From NCBI GenBank assembly GCA_023433705.1, contig JAEYUC010000043.1, positions 62,001-126,000 on the forward strand: 64,000 nucleotides of DNA, given 5' to 3'. The position numbers and the translations under genes were made by a program. The first letter of the stretch is position 1. Every line of letters starts with the position of its first letter. The DNA comes from Pseudomonadota bacterium (GTDB taxonomy: Bacteria > Pseudomonadota > Gammaproteobacteria > Steroidobacterales > Steroidobacteraceae). The notes beneath the pieces were generated by a model. That model worked only from the letters and a program-made list of their open reading frames with translations, had not been told where the DNA came from and did not search any database. This document shows positions 26,401 through 35,181 of this stretch, in pieces.

Positions 26401-28381
26401 CCACGCCGACCTCGCGCGCGACCGACGTCACCTGGTCCGCGAACAGCGCCAGCGTGCCGGTCATCGAGTTGATGGTTTCGCCGAGCGCCGCGACCTCGCC
26501 CTTCGATTCGACGGTGAGGCGCTGGCGCAGGTCGCCGTTCGCGACCGCGGTCACGACCTTGACGATGCCGCGCACCTGCTCCGTCAGGTTGTTGGCCATG
26601 ACGTTCACGTTCTCGGTGAGCTCGCGCCACACGCCCGACACGTCGCGCACGTTCGCCTGGCCGCCGAGTTTGCCTTCGGTGCCGACCTCGCGCGCCACGC
26701 GGGTCACTTCGGCCGCGAAGGAATTGAGCTGGTCCACCATCGTGTTGATGGTTTCCTTGAGCTGCAGGATCTCGCCGCGCACTTCCACCGTGATCTTGCG
26801 CGAGAGGTCGCCGCGCGCCACCGCGGTGGTCACCTCGGCGATGTTGCGCACCTGGCCGGTGAGGTTCGAGGCCATCGCATTCACGGAGTCGGTGAGATCC
26901 TTCCAGGTACCCGCGACGCCGGTCACCGTCGCCTGGCCACCGAGTTTGCCCTCGGTGCCGACTTCGCGCGCGACGCGCGTCACTTCGGCTGCGAAGGCGT
27001 TGAGCTGGTCCACCATCGTGTTGATGGTTTCCTTGAGCTGCAGGATCTCGCCGCGCACGTCCACCGTGATCTTGCGCGACAGGTCGCCCTTGGCTACCGC
27101 AGTCGTGACCTCCGCAATGTTTCTGACCTGGTCAGTAAGGTTCGACGCCATCGAGTTGACGTTGTCGGTGAGATCCTTCCACACACCCGACACGCCCTGC
27201 ACTTCGGCCTGGCCACCCAACTTTCCTTCGGTGCCGACCTCGCGCGCGACGCGTGTCACCTCGGCCGCGAAGGATCGCAGCTGGTCCACCATCGTGTTGA
27301 TGGCTTCCTTGAGCTGCAGGATTTCGCCGCGCGTGTCCACCGTGATCTTGCGCGACAGGTCGCCGTTCGCGACGGCGATGGTCACCTCGGCGATGTTGCG
27401 CACCTGGCCGGTGAGGTTCGACGCCATCGCGTTCACGTTGTCCGTGAGGTCCTTCCACGTGCCCGCGACGCCGGGCACGATGGCCTGGCCGCCGAGTTTT
27501 CCTTCGGTGCCGACCTCGCGCGCGACGCGCGTCACTTCCGAGGCGAACGAACGCAGCTGGTCGACCATCGTGTTGATGGCTTCCTTGAGCTGCAGGATCT
27601 CGCCGCGGACGTCGACCGTGATCTTGCGCGACAGGTCGCCGCTTGCGACGGCGATGGTGACCTCGGAGATGTTGCGCACCTGGCCGGTCAGGTTCGACGC
27701 CATCGAGTTCACGTTGTCCGTGAGGTCCTTCCAGACGCCGCTCGCACCGAGCACCAGCGCCTGGCCACCGAGCTTGCCCTCGGTGCCCACCTCGCGCGCC
27801 ACGCGTGTCACTTCGGACGTGAACACGCTCATCTGCGCGATCATCTCGTTCACGACGGTCGCGGCGCGCAGGAACTCGCCCTTGAGCGGCCGTCCATCCG
27901 CCTCGAGCCTCAGGTTCTGCGTGAGGTCGCCCTTGGCGACGGCGGTAATCGTGCGGGTGACTTCGGCCGTGGGCCACAGCAGGTCGTCGATGAGCGTGTT
28001 GACGGAGGATTCCATCTCGCCCCACGCCCCGGTGCGCCGCTCGCTCGTGACGCGCACACGCGTCTTGCCTTCCTTGCCAACGAGCCTTCCGGCGCGTTCG
28101 AGCTCGTACGCGAGCCGCTCGTTGCAGGTCACCAGTTCATTGAAGGTATCGGCGATCTTGCCGGCGAGGCCGGTCTGGTCCGCCGGGAGGCGGACGGCGA
28201 AGTTTCCGTCGCGGACCGATTGCAGGGCACGCAGGAGCTGCTTGAGGTCGACATCCGCATGCGCACCCTGACCACTCCCCGCACCATCGGCCGAGCCATT
28301 GGGCGCGGATCGCTTCAGTTTGACGACGCCGGGCGAACGCCTGCGCGTCGCCGCCGCGCGTCCGCGTGCGGAAATATCCAT
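23417..28381 (-). CDS. Poly-HAMP hybrid histidine kinase (group III/Nik1-like)
   Basis: A 1654-residue soluble kinase. Seven or eight HAMP modules in tandem fill residues 55-735, each a GDL(S/T)RKI-type unit alternating with VAREVGTEGKLGGQA linkers. Then come a GAF domain (745-900), a coiled coil, HisKA with His989 (MSHELRTPLNSIL), HATPase and three receivers with phospho-acceptors near 1315, 1437 and 1585. No membrane segment. The architecture is that of fungal group III osmosensor kinases and their bacterial relatives, where the HAMP array is the sensor. ATG 28381 is chosen at the start of conserved sequence; TTG 28444 with GGAG upstream is possible. Confidence 0.93.
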   Translation of the reverse strand: MDISARGRAAATRRRSPGVVKLKRSAPNGSADGAGSGQGAHADVDLKQLLRALQSVRDGNFAVRLPADQTGLAGKIADTFNELVTCNERLAYELERAGRLVGKEGKTRVRVTSERRTGAWGEMESSVNTLIDDLLWPTAEVTRTITAVAKGDLTQNLRLEADGRPLKGEFLRAATVVNEMIAQMSVFTSEVTRVAREVGTEGKLGGQALVLGASGVWKDLTDNVNSMASNLTGQVRNISEVTIAVASGDLSRKITVDVRGEILQLKEAINTMVDQLRSFASEVTRVAREVGTEGKLGGQAIVPGVAGTWKDLTDNVNAMASNLTGQVRNIAEVTIAVANGDLSRKITVDTRGEILQLKEAINTMVDQLRSFAAEVTRVAREVGTEGKLGGQAEVQGVSGVWKDLTDNVNSMASNLTDQVRNIAEVTTAVAKGDLSRKITVDVRGEILQLKETINTMVDQLNAFAAEVTRVAREVGTEGKLGGQATVTGVAGTWKDLTDSVNAMASNLTGQVRNIAEVTTAVARGDLSRKITVEVRGEILQLKETINTMVDQLNSFAAEVTRVAREVGTEGKLGGQANVRDVSGVWRELTENVNVMANNLTEQVRGIVKVVTAVANGDLRQRLTVESKGEVAALGETINSMTGTLALFADQVTSVAREVGVEGRLGGQAHVAGAAGTWKDLVANVNMLAANLTTQVRAIAEVATAVTKGDLTRSIQVEARGEVSELKDNINAMIHNLRHTTERNTEQDWLKTNLAKFSRMMQGQRDLVTLGETLLSEFAPLVNAHQGVIYIVGYGDGERYLEQLASYADARSDDKPRRYRFGEGFVGECAVQRQRLLLSRVPPDSVRVSSGLVDATPRNVIVLPVLYEGDIRAVIELASLYEFTAPHLAFLEQLTGSIGVVLNTIEATMRTEGLLKQSQELAGELQAQQVELQQANEEMATKARLLAEQNVEVERKNKEIEQARAALEEKAAELALTSRYKTEFLANMSHELRTPLNSILILGQQLSDNPEKNLSARQVEFAKTIHAAGTDLLNLISDILDLSKIESGTVTVESEDLAFSQLRETIERNFRHEAESRHLTFTTDFDPRLGRTMTTDPKRLMQIIKNLLSNAMKFTAKGSVRLHVGPAMLGWSADHPVLSQAKTVVEFAVTDTGIGISPEKQRIIFEAFQQADAGTARKYGGTGLGLAISRELAHLLGGEIKLKSAPGQGSTFALYLPLAYQGAAFGRGGGSTFARAPTLAALPPPALPAQVVERVQDDRDSLADGDTTVLVVEDEPGYARMLVEGAHAQGFKVLVAQNGTDALSLARKYRPNAVTLDVFLPDMLGWTVLSQLKHDPATRHIPVQVLTVEEERQYGLERGAFSFMTKPSTAEGLEDVFRRISEFIEPRTRELLVVEDDAAEQMSIAALVGGDDINITTADSGERALELLRSRRFDCVILDLKLPDISGFDLLSEIQLDEKMREVPIVVFTGREITVEEEAELRRRAKSIVLKGVQSPERLLDETALFLHRVIANLPQNKQRMIEKLHESDEPLRERKVLVVDDDVRNIFALNSLLERHGMNVISATNGQDAIKMLDDHPDVALILTDVMMPEMDGYETMRRIREIPAFRSLPIIALTAKAMRGDREKCLHAGASDYVAKPVNTEQLLALVRMWLQP
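26270..27830. repeat. 276-bp tandem coding repeats (HAMP array)
   Basis: The DNA of the HAMP array repeats with a 92-codon period. The linker coding for VAREVG-EG-LGGQA returns near 26392, 26668, 26944, 27220, 27496 and 27772. The middle copies are the most alike, as expected from recent unequal exchange or gene conversion. Confidence 0.85.
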
Positions 28382-28490
28382 GCCCCTTGTGACCCTGCCG
28401 AGTTGCCCTGCGAACCTGCGGGAGTCTAAGGCCCCGACCCTCAAGACTGCTCCGCACAGTCGTGTAGGACGAGGACTACCTCGGCCTCGT

Positions 28491-30638
28491 TCAGCTCCGA
28501 ATCACGAGATCGAGCTTCCCCTCGCGCCGCTCGACGCTGACGCTGACGGATCCGGCGTGTCGTCTGACAGTGAAATCGACCGACGCCATGCCTACAGAAA
28601 GGTTCTTGACACGAATTTCGTCGACGCCTTCCGGCACGACGGGATGCGCGAGCACGATCTGCCGGTCGAGCGCGTCGATCGTGAGTCCCAGGATGCTTTG
28701 CAGGAGCAGGTACGTCGAGCCCGCGGCCACCGACTGCGGCGAACAGGCGACCGGCAGGTGCAGCGGCGGCTCGCGCCCCCGCCGCCGGAAACCGCAGAAC
28801 AGCTCCGGCATCCGCATGAGATCGAAATGCCGCGCGGCCTCGTATTGCGCGACGAGAATGCGCAGCGCGAAGGCCTTGTCGTCGTAACGCGAAGCGCCGT
28901 ACGCGAGCAGCGCGTTGTCGTGCGGCCAGATCGCGCCGTTGTGATAGGCCATCGGGTTGAAGCGCAGCTCGCTCTCCGCGACGGTACGCACGCCCCAGCC
29001 CGAGAACAGGTGCTCGTGCCCGAAACCCGCGATGATCTGGCGCGCGCGCTCCGCGTGAGCGATTCCCGAGAACAGGCAGTGTCCCGGGTTCGAGGTGCGC
29101 ACCCGGCAAGCCTGTTTGTCGCCATCGAGCGCGAGCGCGAACGTCTCGATGTCGTCGCACCAGTATGCCGTGTTGAACCGCGCCTGCAGCGCCTGGGCCG
29201 CTTCGACCAGCGCGATGGCGCGCGGCATCTCGCCGAGCGAACGCGCGATGCGCGCCGCGCCGAGTTTCGCGCCGTAGACGTAGCCCTGCACTTCGCACAG
29301 CGCGAGCGCGCCCTGCGCGACCTGTCCATCCGCGTGGAACACCGCGTCCGGAGAACTCTTCCAGCTGTGTTGCCGCGGCTGTCCGGCGCGAGCGGCGGCT
29401 TCGATGAAGCCGTCGCCGTCGATGTCGCCGTACACGTCTATCCACGACAGCGCCGCCGTGATCGACGGCCATAGTTCGGTGATGAACTCGAGGTCCGCGG
29501 TGCGCGTGAAATACGCGGCCGCGAGCAAGACGAACAGCGGCGTCGTGTCGACGCCGAAGTAGTTTGGTGCGATGTCGCCGCCGCGCGCCTCGTTGAGGAT
29601 CTTGCCGGGCTCGGCGCCGGTGGCCGGGAAGGTATCGGTGCACTGGGTGGCGGCGAGATAACGCAGCACGTTGCGCGCGATGTCCGGCCACACCCACAAC
29701 GTCTCGAGCGCGGTGACGATGGCGTCGCGCCCGAACGCCGCGTCGAGCCAGGGCAGGCCCGCCGCCGGAACGCGGCCGTGCGCGGTGGTGGTCAACAACA
29801 TGTTGATGTCCGCCGCCGAGCGCTGCACCCACGCGTTCAGCAGCGGATCGCTCGATTCGATGCGAGTCCCGGGGACGCCATCGCGCCGCACATATTCCTC
29901 GGCCGAGGCGAGCGAACGCGTGAACGTCGCGATCTGCACGGGCGTGTTCGCCGAACGGCAACCGATCGCGAGAGAGATGTTCTTCTCGCCCCGGCTCCCG
30001 ATCTGCAGACGGTACCTGAGACTGTCGGCGGAAATCCCTTCCGGCGCCGTGTGGCAGTCGACCACGGTCTCGCGCACGATGTCGTCCGCGCCGCGATAAC
30101 CCTGGATCACGCTGTCTTCCTCGACCCGCTCGAAGCGCGCGCGCCCGGCGTCCACACGTCGCTGCGCGCGCACGTCGATGATGTTCTCGAAGTCGCAACC
30201 GAATCGGACCACCAGCTCGACGTTCACCGTGGTGAGCGCGAAATTGCGCACCCGGATGGACTCGTAAAATACGCCCTGCCAGATGAACCGCGAACGCGTG
30301 ACGTACAACGTGCCGCGCGGCAGCACGATTCGCCCGCCCTCGCCGCGCGAGTCGCCATTGGTCAGGTTGACCGTGAGCAGCACGTTGTCGTCGCGCGGAT
30401 TCGCCGACAGGAGCAATGGTGGCTGGCCGCCGACCGTGAGCGTGAAACGCGACAGGTAACGCACGCCGCCGCGATACAGGCCCGCCTCGCTGCGCGCCTC
30501 CGCGTCGATGTCGCCGATCTCGTTGAACAGCGCGAAGCAGTCGTCATGACGCAGCGTGAGTGTTCGTTCCGCGCTCGGCACTTCCGCCGTCACCACCTGG
30601 TGCGACGCGAATTCAGGCTGGATCGGTTCAGACGCCAC
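28491..30638 (-). CDS. Amylo-alpha-1,6-glucosidase / glycogen-debranching-type glycosidase
   Basis: 715 residues from GTG 30638. The N-terminal GDE_N_bis beta-domain (20-215; RTLTLRHDDCFALFNE, GLYRGGVRYLSRFTLTVGG) is followed by an (alpha/alpha)6 barrel (225-700) with AGLPWLDAAFGRDAI and NGAIWPHDNALLAYG, where catalytic acids sit. The family acts on alpha-1,6 branches or short alpha-glucosides. Its first codons overlap the end of the heparinase-like gene by 11 bases, so it belongs to the exopolysaccharide operon and may trim that polymer rather than glycogen; no glycogen genes are nearby. No signal peptide, so cytosolic. Confidence 0.88.
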   Translation of the reverse strand: MASEPIQPEFASHQVVTAEVPSAERTLTLRHDDCFALFNEIGDIDAEARSEAGLYRGGVRYLSRFTLTVGGQPPLLLSANPRDDNVLLTVNLTNGDSRGEGGRIVLPRGTLYVTRSRFIWQGVFYESIRVRNFALTTVNVELVVRFGCDFENIIDVRAQRRVDAGRARFERVEEDSVIQGYRGADDIVRETVVDCHTAPEGISADSLRYRLQIGSRGEKNISLAIGCRSANTPVQIATFTRSLASAEEYVRRDGVPGTRIESSDPLLNAWVQRSAADINMLLTTTAHGRVPAAGLPWLDAAFGRDAIVTALETLWVWPDIARNVLRYLAATQCTDTFPATGAEPGKILNEARGGDIAPNYFGVDTTPLFVLLAAAYFTRTADLEFITELWPSITAALSWIDVYGDIDGDGFIEAAARAGQPRQHSWKSSPDAVFHADGQVAQGALALCEVQGYVYGAKLGAARIARSLGEMPRAIALVEAAQALQARFNTAYWCDDIETFALALDGDKQACRVRTSNPGHCLFSGIAHAERARQIIAGFGHEHLFSGWGVRTVAESELRFNPMAYHNGAIWPHDNALLAYGASRYDDKAFALRILVAQYEAARHFDLMRMPELFCGFRRRGREPPLHLPVACSPQSVAAGSTYLLLQSILGLTIDALDRQIVLAHPVVPEGVDEIRVKNLSVGMASVDFTVRRHAGSVSVSVERREGKLDLVIRS

Positions 30639-32622
30639 GCGCGCCACCTCTCGAATACAGGATGCGCGTGCGCAGCGTGGTCGCGCCGCGGATGGTCGAG
30701 CGCCACGCGACCGTCGTGCACGGCACCTTGCAGCCGAAGCGCCGCGAGATCCAGCCGCCCTGTTCCGCACTGCCGCCGCGATACACCTCGATGCGATCCA
30801 CGTTCTCGAGCGGCTGCAGGATCACCCGCGCTTCGCCGGAGACGACGTGCAACTCGTGTCCCACCGTTTCGACCTCGCAGTCTTCGGCGAAATGCCAGCT
30901 GCGGCGCACCTCGTGTTCGCGTTCGCAGCGAATCCTGTCGACGACTTCGATCTCCTGCCGCCGCGAATCGAACAGGATTTCGCGGCGGTGCAGGACCGGA
31001 TCCGCGAGCCGCAGGTAGCCGTCGTGCTCGCCGACGAACACCTGCGCGCCGGGACGGACGTCGAACTCGATGCAGCGCGAGGTCGCATGATCGGTCCACA
31101 TGAAGTTGCCGGCCTGCATCGACTGGTCCTGCCCGTCCACTTCGACCGTGTTGTGGGCGCGCGTGCTGCGGAAGTACCGCCGCCACGCGGGATCGGTGTG
31201 ATAGGCGTACGTGCCCGGGTCGACCAGGATCTCGCGGTCGCCGACGTTGAGCGTGAACGAAAGCGCATCGGCATGGCCGTGCGCCGCGATGCTCAGATAC
31301 CCCAGCGGCCCGGCATCGACGAGCAGGCGCACCTCGTCGGGAGTCTCGAAATCCGTGCCCAGTAGATAGTATCCGGACTCCGTGAATTGCTGGCGCGGCC
31401 GGAACCCGTGCCGCCCCGTCTCGCGCAGATGCTCGAAACGCCGCATCGCCTGCACGCCGAGCAGCGCGACCGTCTTGCTGTCGATCTTGCGCGCCTTGAC
31501 CGCGAGGTCCGGACGTTCGAATAGCACCGCGCCGGTCGCGATGAGCGATCCGGTCGGCGAGAATCCCGGCTCGTGCGCGAGCTTGACGACGTAACCGTCG
31601 TCGCCGTCGCCGATCATCGGCAGGCAGCCCGACACGGGGCACATCGACGCCAGGAAGTCGGTCATGACCTCGAGCCGCTTCCAGTAGACGGGAGAGAAGT
31701 CCTCGCCGCGCGCGCGGGCCGCGAGTCCGGAGATCAGCAGGAAGTCGAGCACGAAGGTCTGGTAGGCGAACGCCTGCTCGCGGTTGCCGCCGTCGGGCGC
31801 GTTCTGCCGGTGACATTCCTCCTCGAGCAGCGCGCGGCAGCGCTCGCCCCAGGCGCGCATCTGCGGCCACAGCGGCCAGGTGGACGCCGCCACGTAGACG
31901 CCCGCGGCCTCCCCGATCAGGTGGTTGTTGGCCGAGGAAAACCGCGAGAGGTTGCCCGACACCATGCGCGCCTGTTCGTAGATCGACCGCAGCCAGCGTT
32001 CGCGAAACGCATGCCCCGACTCACCGGCGAACAGTCGGCTGCGCATGCCACCGATGAGCTGCCACGCGAAACTCCAGTTGATGAGCCGGATACCGAGCTC
32101 GAGCGCGCTGACCCAGTTCGGCCCGCGTCCCGACGGACACTGCTCGATCCAGGAGTCGACGTGCCGCTTCACGCCCAGCGCGAAGCGCGCATCGCCGGTC
32201 GATGCGTAGGCCTGGGCCAGCGTCGGCAGGTGCAGGTGGCGGTTCGCCTCCCACAGGTACTTTATGTTCCCGACTTCGCGTTCGTCGCGGTAGTCGATGG
32301 CCGACGCGCGCCGTTGTCCGGATTCGCGACGCGTCAGCGGATCGCGATTCCATTGTGGCGGGTCGCCGAGCTCGCAGTCCTCGAGTTCGAAATAGGAGAA
32401 GCGACCCGCGAGGACCCGGTCCGCCGCGGCGACCAGCGCGTCCGGCGCGAGTGCGACGAACGGGGGCAGGAAGCGCAGGTCCGTCGCGAACGCGTCACGC
32501 GGCGGCAGCTCGTGCGGCGTGAACGTCGCCGAGACCGCTCGTACCCGGCGCGCGACCCGGTGGGCCACTTCGGCGCCCGACATGCGACGCAGGCGCCGCA
32601 GATACCAGCCAGGTTGTTGCAT
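30628..32622 (-). CDS. Heparinase II/III-family protein (uronate polysaccharide lyase-like)
   Basis: 664 residues. An N-terminal (alpha/alpha) toroid (about 40-330; LWEANRHLHL, GPNWVSALELGIRLINW) is followed by the heparinase II/III beta-sandwich (345-640) with AAHGHADALSF and the conserved DPGTYAYHTDPAWRRYFRST. The family cleaves uronic acid-containing polymers by beta-elimination. No signal peptide is visible. AAGGA precedes ATG by seven bases. In exopolysaccharide operons such proteins often process or recycle the polymer; the AlgD-like gene of this locus fits a uronate substrate. Confidence 0.85.
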   Translation of the reverse strand: MQQPGWYLRRLRRMSGAEVAHRVARRVRAVSATFTPHELPPRDAFATDLRFLPPFVALAPDALVAAADRVLAGRFSYFELEDCELGDPPQWNRDPLTRRESGQRRASAIDYRDEREVGNIKYLWEANRHLHLPTLAQAYASTGDARFALGVKRHVDSWIEQCPSGRGPNWVSALELGIRLINWSFAWQLIGGMRSRLFAGESGHAFRERWLRSIYEQARMVSGNLSRFSSANNHLIGEAAGVYVAASTWPLWPQMRAWGERCRALLEEECHRQNAPDGGNREQAFAYQTFVLDFLLISGLAARARGEDFSPVYWKRLEVMTDFLASMCPVSGCLPMIGDGDDGYVVKLAHEPGFSPTGSLIATGAVLFERPDLAVKARKIDSKTVALLGVQAMRRFEHLRETGRHGFRPRQQFTESGYYLLGTDFETPDEVRLLVDAGPLGYLSIAAHGHADALSFTLNVGDREILVDPGTYAYHTDPAWRRYFRSTRAHNTVEVDGQDQSMQAGNFMWTDHATSRCIEFDVRPGAQVFVGEHDGYLRLADPVLHRREILFDSRRQEIEVVDRIRCEREHEVRRSWHFAEDCEVETVGHELHVVSGEARVILQPLENVDRIEVYRGGSAEQGGWISRRFGCKVPCTTVAWRSTIRGATTLRTRILYSRGGARGV

Positions 32623-32644
32623 GAGAGGTCCTTGGGCGAGGGCC

Positions 32645-34030
32645 TCAGGCGGCGACCAGCGGAGGTTCGAAGCCCGCGCGGCGCAGTGCCTCGTAGACCG
32701 GCGGGCGATGCACGACCAGCGGCGCCTTGCCGCGCGCCGTGCGCTCGACCCAGTTGGCGAGCTCCACGCGCAGCTTCACGCCCTCGGGCACGCAGGCGCG
32801 CGCGTTGCGCAGCAGGTGCTCGGCATCGGACTCGTTGAATCCCGGCGCGGGGACGACGCGGATGCAGGCCGAATCGACCGCCTCCTGGACGATCTGCAGG
32901 CGCAGCACGTGCTCCACGGGATCGGGCATCGAATCGAGCCCGGTCACACGCACGCCGACCGGACACGCGAGGATCTCCTGCTGGCGGCCGAGGATTCCCG
33001 GGAACGAACGCATGCCGACGGCCAGTTCCTCGAGCTCGCGCTCGCCCCACTCGGCCGGCAACCGGACCAGGTCTCCCGTGCGGTAACGCACCAGCGGCAT
33101 GAGGTTGTTCCAGAACGAGGTGCCGACGATTTCGTACAGGCGTTCGCCGGATCCATTCAGTAGTTGGGACTCGTACGGCAGGAACTCGATGTACGAGTAG
33201 CCCGGCAGGAAGCGGTAGTTGCGTGGCTCTGATGCGTGCGCGAACGCGATACGTTCGGCCTGGCCGTAATAATCGACGACGCGGCAGCCGAGCACTTCGC
33301 GCGCGAGGTCCCAGGCGATCGGGTTCAACACCTCGGAAGAAGTGAGTACCGCCGGAATGTGGAGCTTGCGCCCCTGCTCCATCAACATGCGGCACAACGA
33401 CTCGAGCGCGTTCGGATACGCGCACAGCAGCTGCGGCGAGAATTTCTCGAGCGTGTCGAAGAGCCGTCCGACGTTCTGCGGCGAGACGCTGCGGGCGCAG
33501 AAGATGCGCGAGCGTCCGCCGTTGGCGCTCACGCCTTCGGGCAACGCGAGCGCGCGCGGATCCTGCAGGTTGTCGCCGCGCAGGACGGCCGTGCGCACGG
33601 TGCGCGGGCACAGGCCGAGGCCGATCACGAGGCGGTCGATGCAGGCCTGCTCGAAGACCACGCCGTCGAACGAGCGCACGAGCTTGAGCGGCACGCCGCG
33701 CGTGCCCCCCGTGTTCGCGGGCGCCGAGAACCAGTCGCTGCCCGTCGTGAATGCGTGCAGCCGATTGCGCAGCAGCTCCTTGTTGAGCATCGGCCAGCTC
33801 GCGATGTTTTCGTCGCCGCGCACGAGTTTTCCGTACGAGGTGCAACGCGCGAGTCGCAACGTGCGCGCGAGCTGGTGCTTCGTCCAGGCGCGGCGCTCCT
33901 CGAAATCCGCGGAGGCCAGGCGATCGAGCAGCCGCCGGGAACGGTCGTAATAGAAAGGATTCCGCCGGACGAAATTCTCGCCGACGACGTGACGCTTGAT
34001 GCGCTCGACGAATGCGAGAGTCGCGCTCAT
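32645..34030 (-). CDS. CapK-like adenylate-forming enzyme (phenylacetate-CoA ligase family)
   Basis: 461 residues. The adenylation signature is seen in ANTGGTRGVPLKL (104-116), the central LTSSEVLNP and DYYGQAER, and RYRTGDLVRLP. Relatives in capsule loci (CapK) are thought to activate an acid that is then placed on the polysaccharide, but the substrate is not known. Its ATG overlaps the stop of the upstream glycosyltransferase (ATGA 34027-34030), so it is translated with the sugar-assembly genes. Confidence 0.85.
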   Translation of the reverse strand: MSATLAFVERIKRHVVGENFVRRNPFYYDRSRRLLDRLASADFEERRAWTKHQLARTLRLARCTSYGKLVRGDENIASWPMLNKELLRNRLHAFTTGSDWFSAPANTGGTRGVPLKLVRSFDGVVFEQACIDRLVIGLGLCPRTVRTAVLRGDNLQDPRALALPEGVSANGGRSRIFCARSVSPQNVGRLFDTLEKFSPQLLCAYPNALESLCRMLMEQGRKLHIPAVLTSSEVLNPIAWDLAREVLGCRVVDYYGQAERIAFAHASEPRNYRFLPGYSYIEFLPYESQLLNGSGERLYEIVGTSFWNNLMPLVRYRTGDLVRLPAEWGERELEELAVGMRSFPGILGRQQEILACPVGVRVTGLDSMPDPVEHVLRLQIVQEAVDSACIRVVPAPGFNESDAEHLLRNARACVPEGVKLRVELANWVERTARGKAPLVVHRPPVYEALRRAGFEPPLVAA

Positions 34031-35181
34031 GCGATGTCCCGGGTTTCCGAGATGGGAGCGATCCGTTGATAGATTTCAGCCAGGCGTCGCGCATAGACGT
34101 GCACATCGAAGTTGTGCGCCTGGTCGTACGCCGAGCGCCCCGCGGCCAGACGCCTTTCGTCTTCGGTGATCATGCGCGCCATCTCGGTGCGGATCTCCTC
34201 GACGTTCCCGGGCGTCACGTACGCACCGTCGGTGCCCTCGCGGAACACGTCCGGTATGCCTCCCACGCATGAGGTGATCGAAGGCAAACCGTGCGCCATC
34301 GCCTCGAGCAGCGCCATCGGCACGCCTTCCGCGTGCGACGGCAACACGAATACGTCACTCTGCCCGAGAAGGCGGTCGCGCTCGGCGGTATCGATCCACG
34401 AGTGGACCTCGACGTTCTCGCCGATGCCGGCCGCCAGCTTGCGCACGCCGTCGACGTCGCCATCGCCGGCGAGCACCAGGCGCGCACGCGCGCGCAACGA
34501 TTCCGGCAGGCCGCCGAAGGCATGCACGAGATCGTAGCTGCCCTTGCGCTGGCCCAGCCGGCCAAGATGCAGGAACTGGACGTTGGAGCGATCGTCACGA
34601 ACCGGCAGTTCGCCCGGTACGCGCACCGGGTTGGCCAGCACGACGACCTGGGAGGGTGAGATCTCGCACTCTTCGATGTAGAAGTCGCGCCACTGCGTGG
34701 AGAGCGTGATGAACACGTTCGCCCGTTGCAACGTCGCGTTGACCCGGCGGCGCAGCGCCGCCGGCAGGCTGCGATGAAACTTGTCGAACTCGGAACCGTG
34801 CGCGTGAAAGACGAGCGGCTTGCCGGCTCGCAATGCCATCTCCGCGAGGATGATCTTGCGCAGCGTGCTGCCGCGCGAGGCGATGTGGATGTGCACGATC
34901 GTCGGTTCGGGCGATTCCAGCGCCCGGCCGAATTCGTGCAACGCGCGCGCGAACACCGAGGCCTTGGCGAATACCGTGCCGTCTTGCATGGTCGGTATGT
35001 GCCGCATCGAGACGTACGGCGGTAGATAGTCGCAGATCAGCTGCTCGACCGAAGTGATGCCGCCACGGACACTCAGCGCCGGGCCGAGCTGCAGTACGCG
35101 CACGCGCGTCTCCGGCGCGCCCGACATCCGCGCCGCGAACGGCATGATTGCGCGGTTGACCGTACGCGCCTCCGCGCTCAT
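34027..35181 (-). CDS. Glycosyltransferase family 4
   Basis: 384 residues in a GT-B fold. The N-terminal acceptor half opens with RVLQLGPALSVRGGITS; the C-terminal nucleotide-sugar half has LHLGRLGQRKGSYDLV, VLPSHAEGVPMALLEAMAHGLP and VGGIPDV, with the E-x7-E motif in EGVPMALLE. A retaining enzyme adding one sugar of the exopolysaccharide repeat at the cytosolic face. ATGA overlaps at both ends couple it to its neighbours. Confidence 0.9.
   Translation of the reverse strand: MSAEARTVNRAIMPFAARMSGAPETRVRVLQLGPALSVRGGITSVEQLICDYLPPYVSMRHIPTMQDGTVFAKASVFARALHEFGRALESPEPTIVHIHIASRGSTLRKIILAEMALRAGKPLVFHAHGSEFDKFHRSLPAALRRRVNATLQRANVFITLSTQWRDFYIEECEISPSQVVVLANPVRVPGELPVRDDRSNVQFLHLGRLGQRKGSYDLVHAFGGLPESLRARARLVLAGDGDVDGVRKLAAGIGENVEVHSWIDTAERDRLLGQSDVFVLPSHAEGVPMALLEAMAHGLPSITSCVGGIPDVFREGTDGAYVTPGNVEEIRTEMARMITEDERRLAAGRSAYDQAHNFDVHVYARRLAEIYQRIAPISETRDIA

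Noticed and set aside
26270..27830. CRISPR array or intergenic tandem repeat
   Set aside because: The 276-bp period is within one open frame and codes for HAMP domains.
24803..28429. 1208-residue plus-strand frame opposite the poly-HAMP kinase
   Set aside because: It repeats with the HAMP period and has no domain; it arises from the antisense of the repeated kinase.
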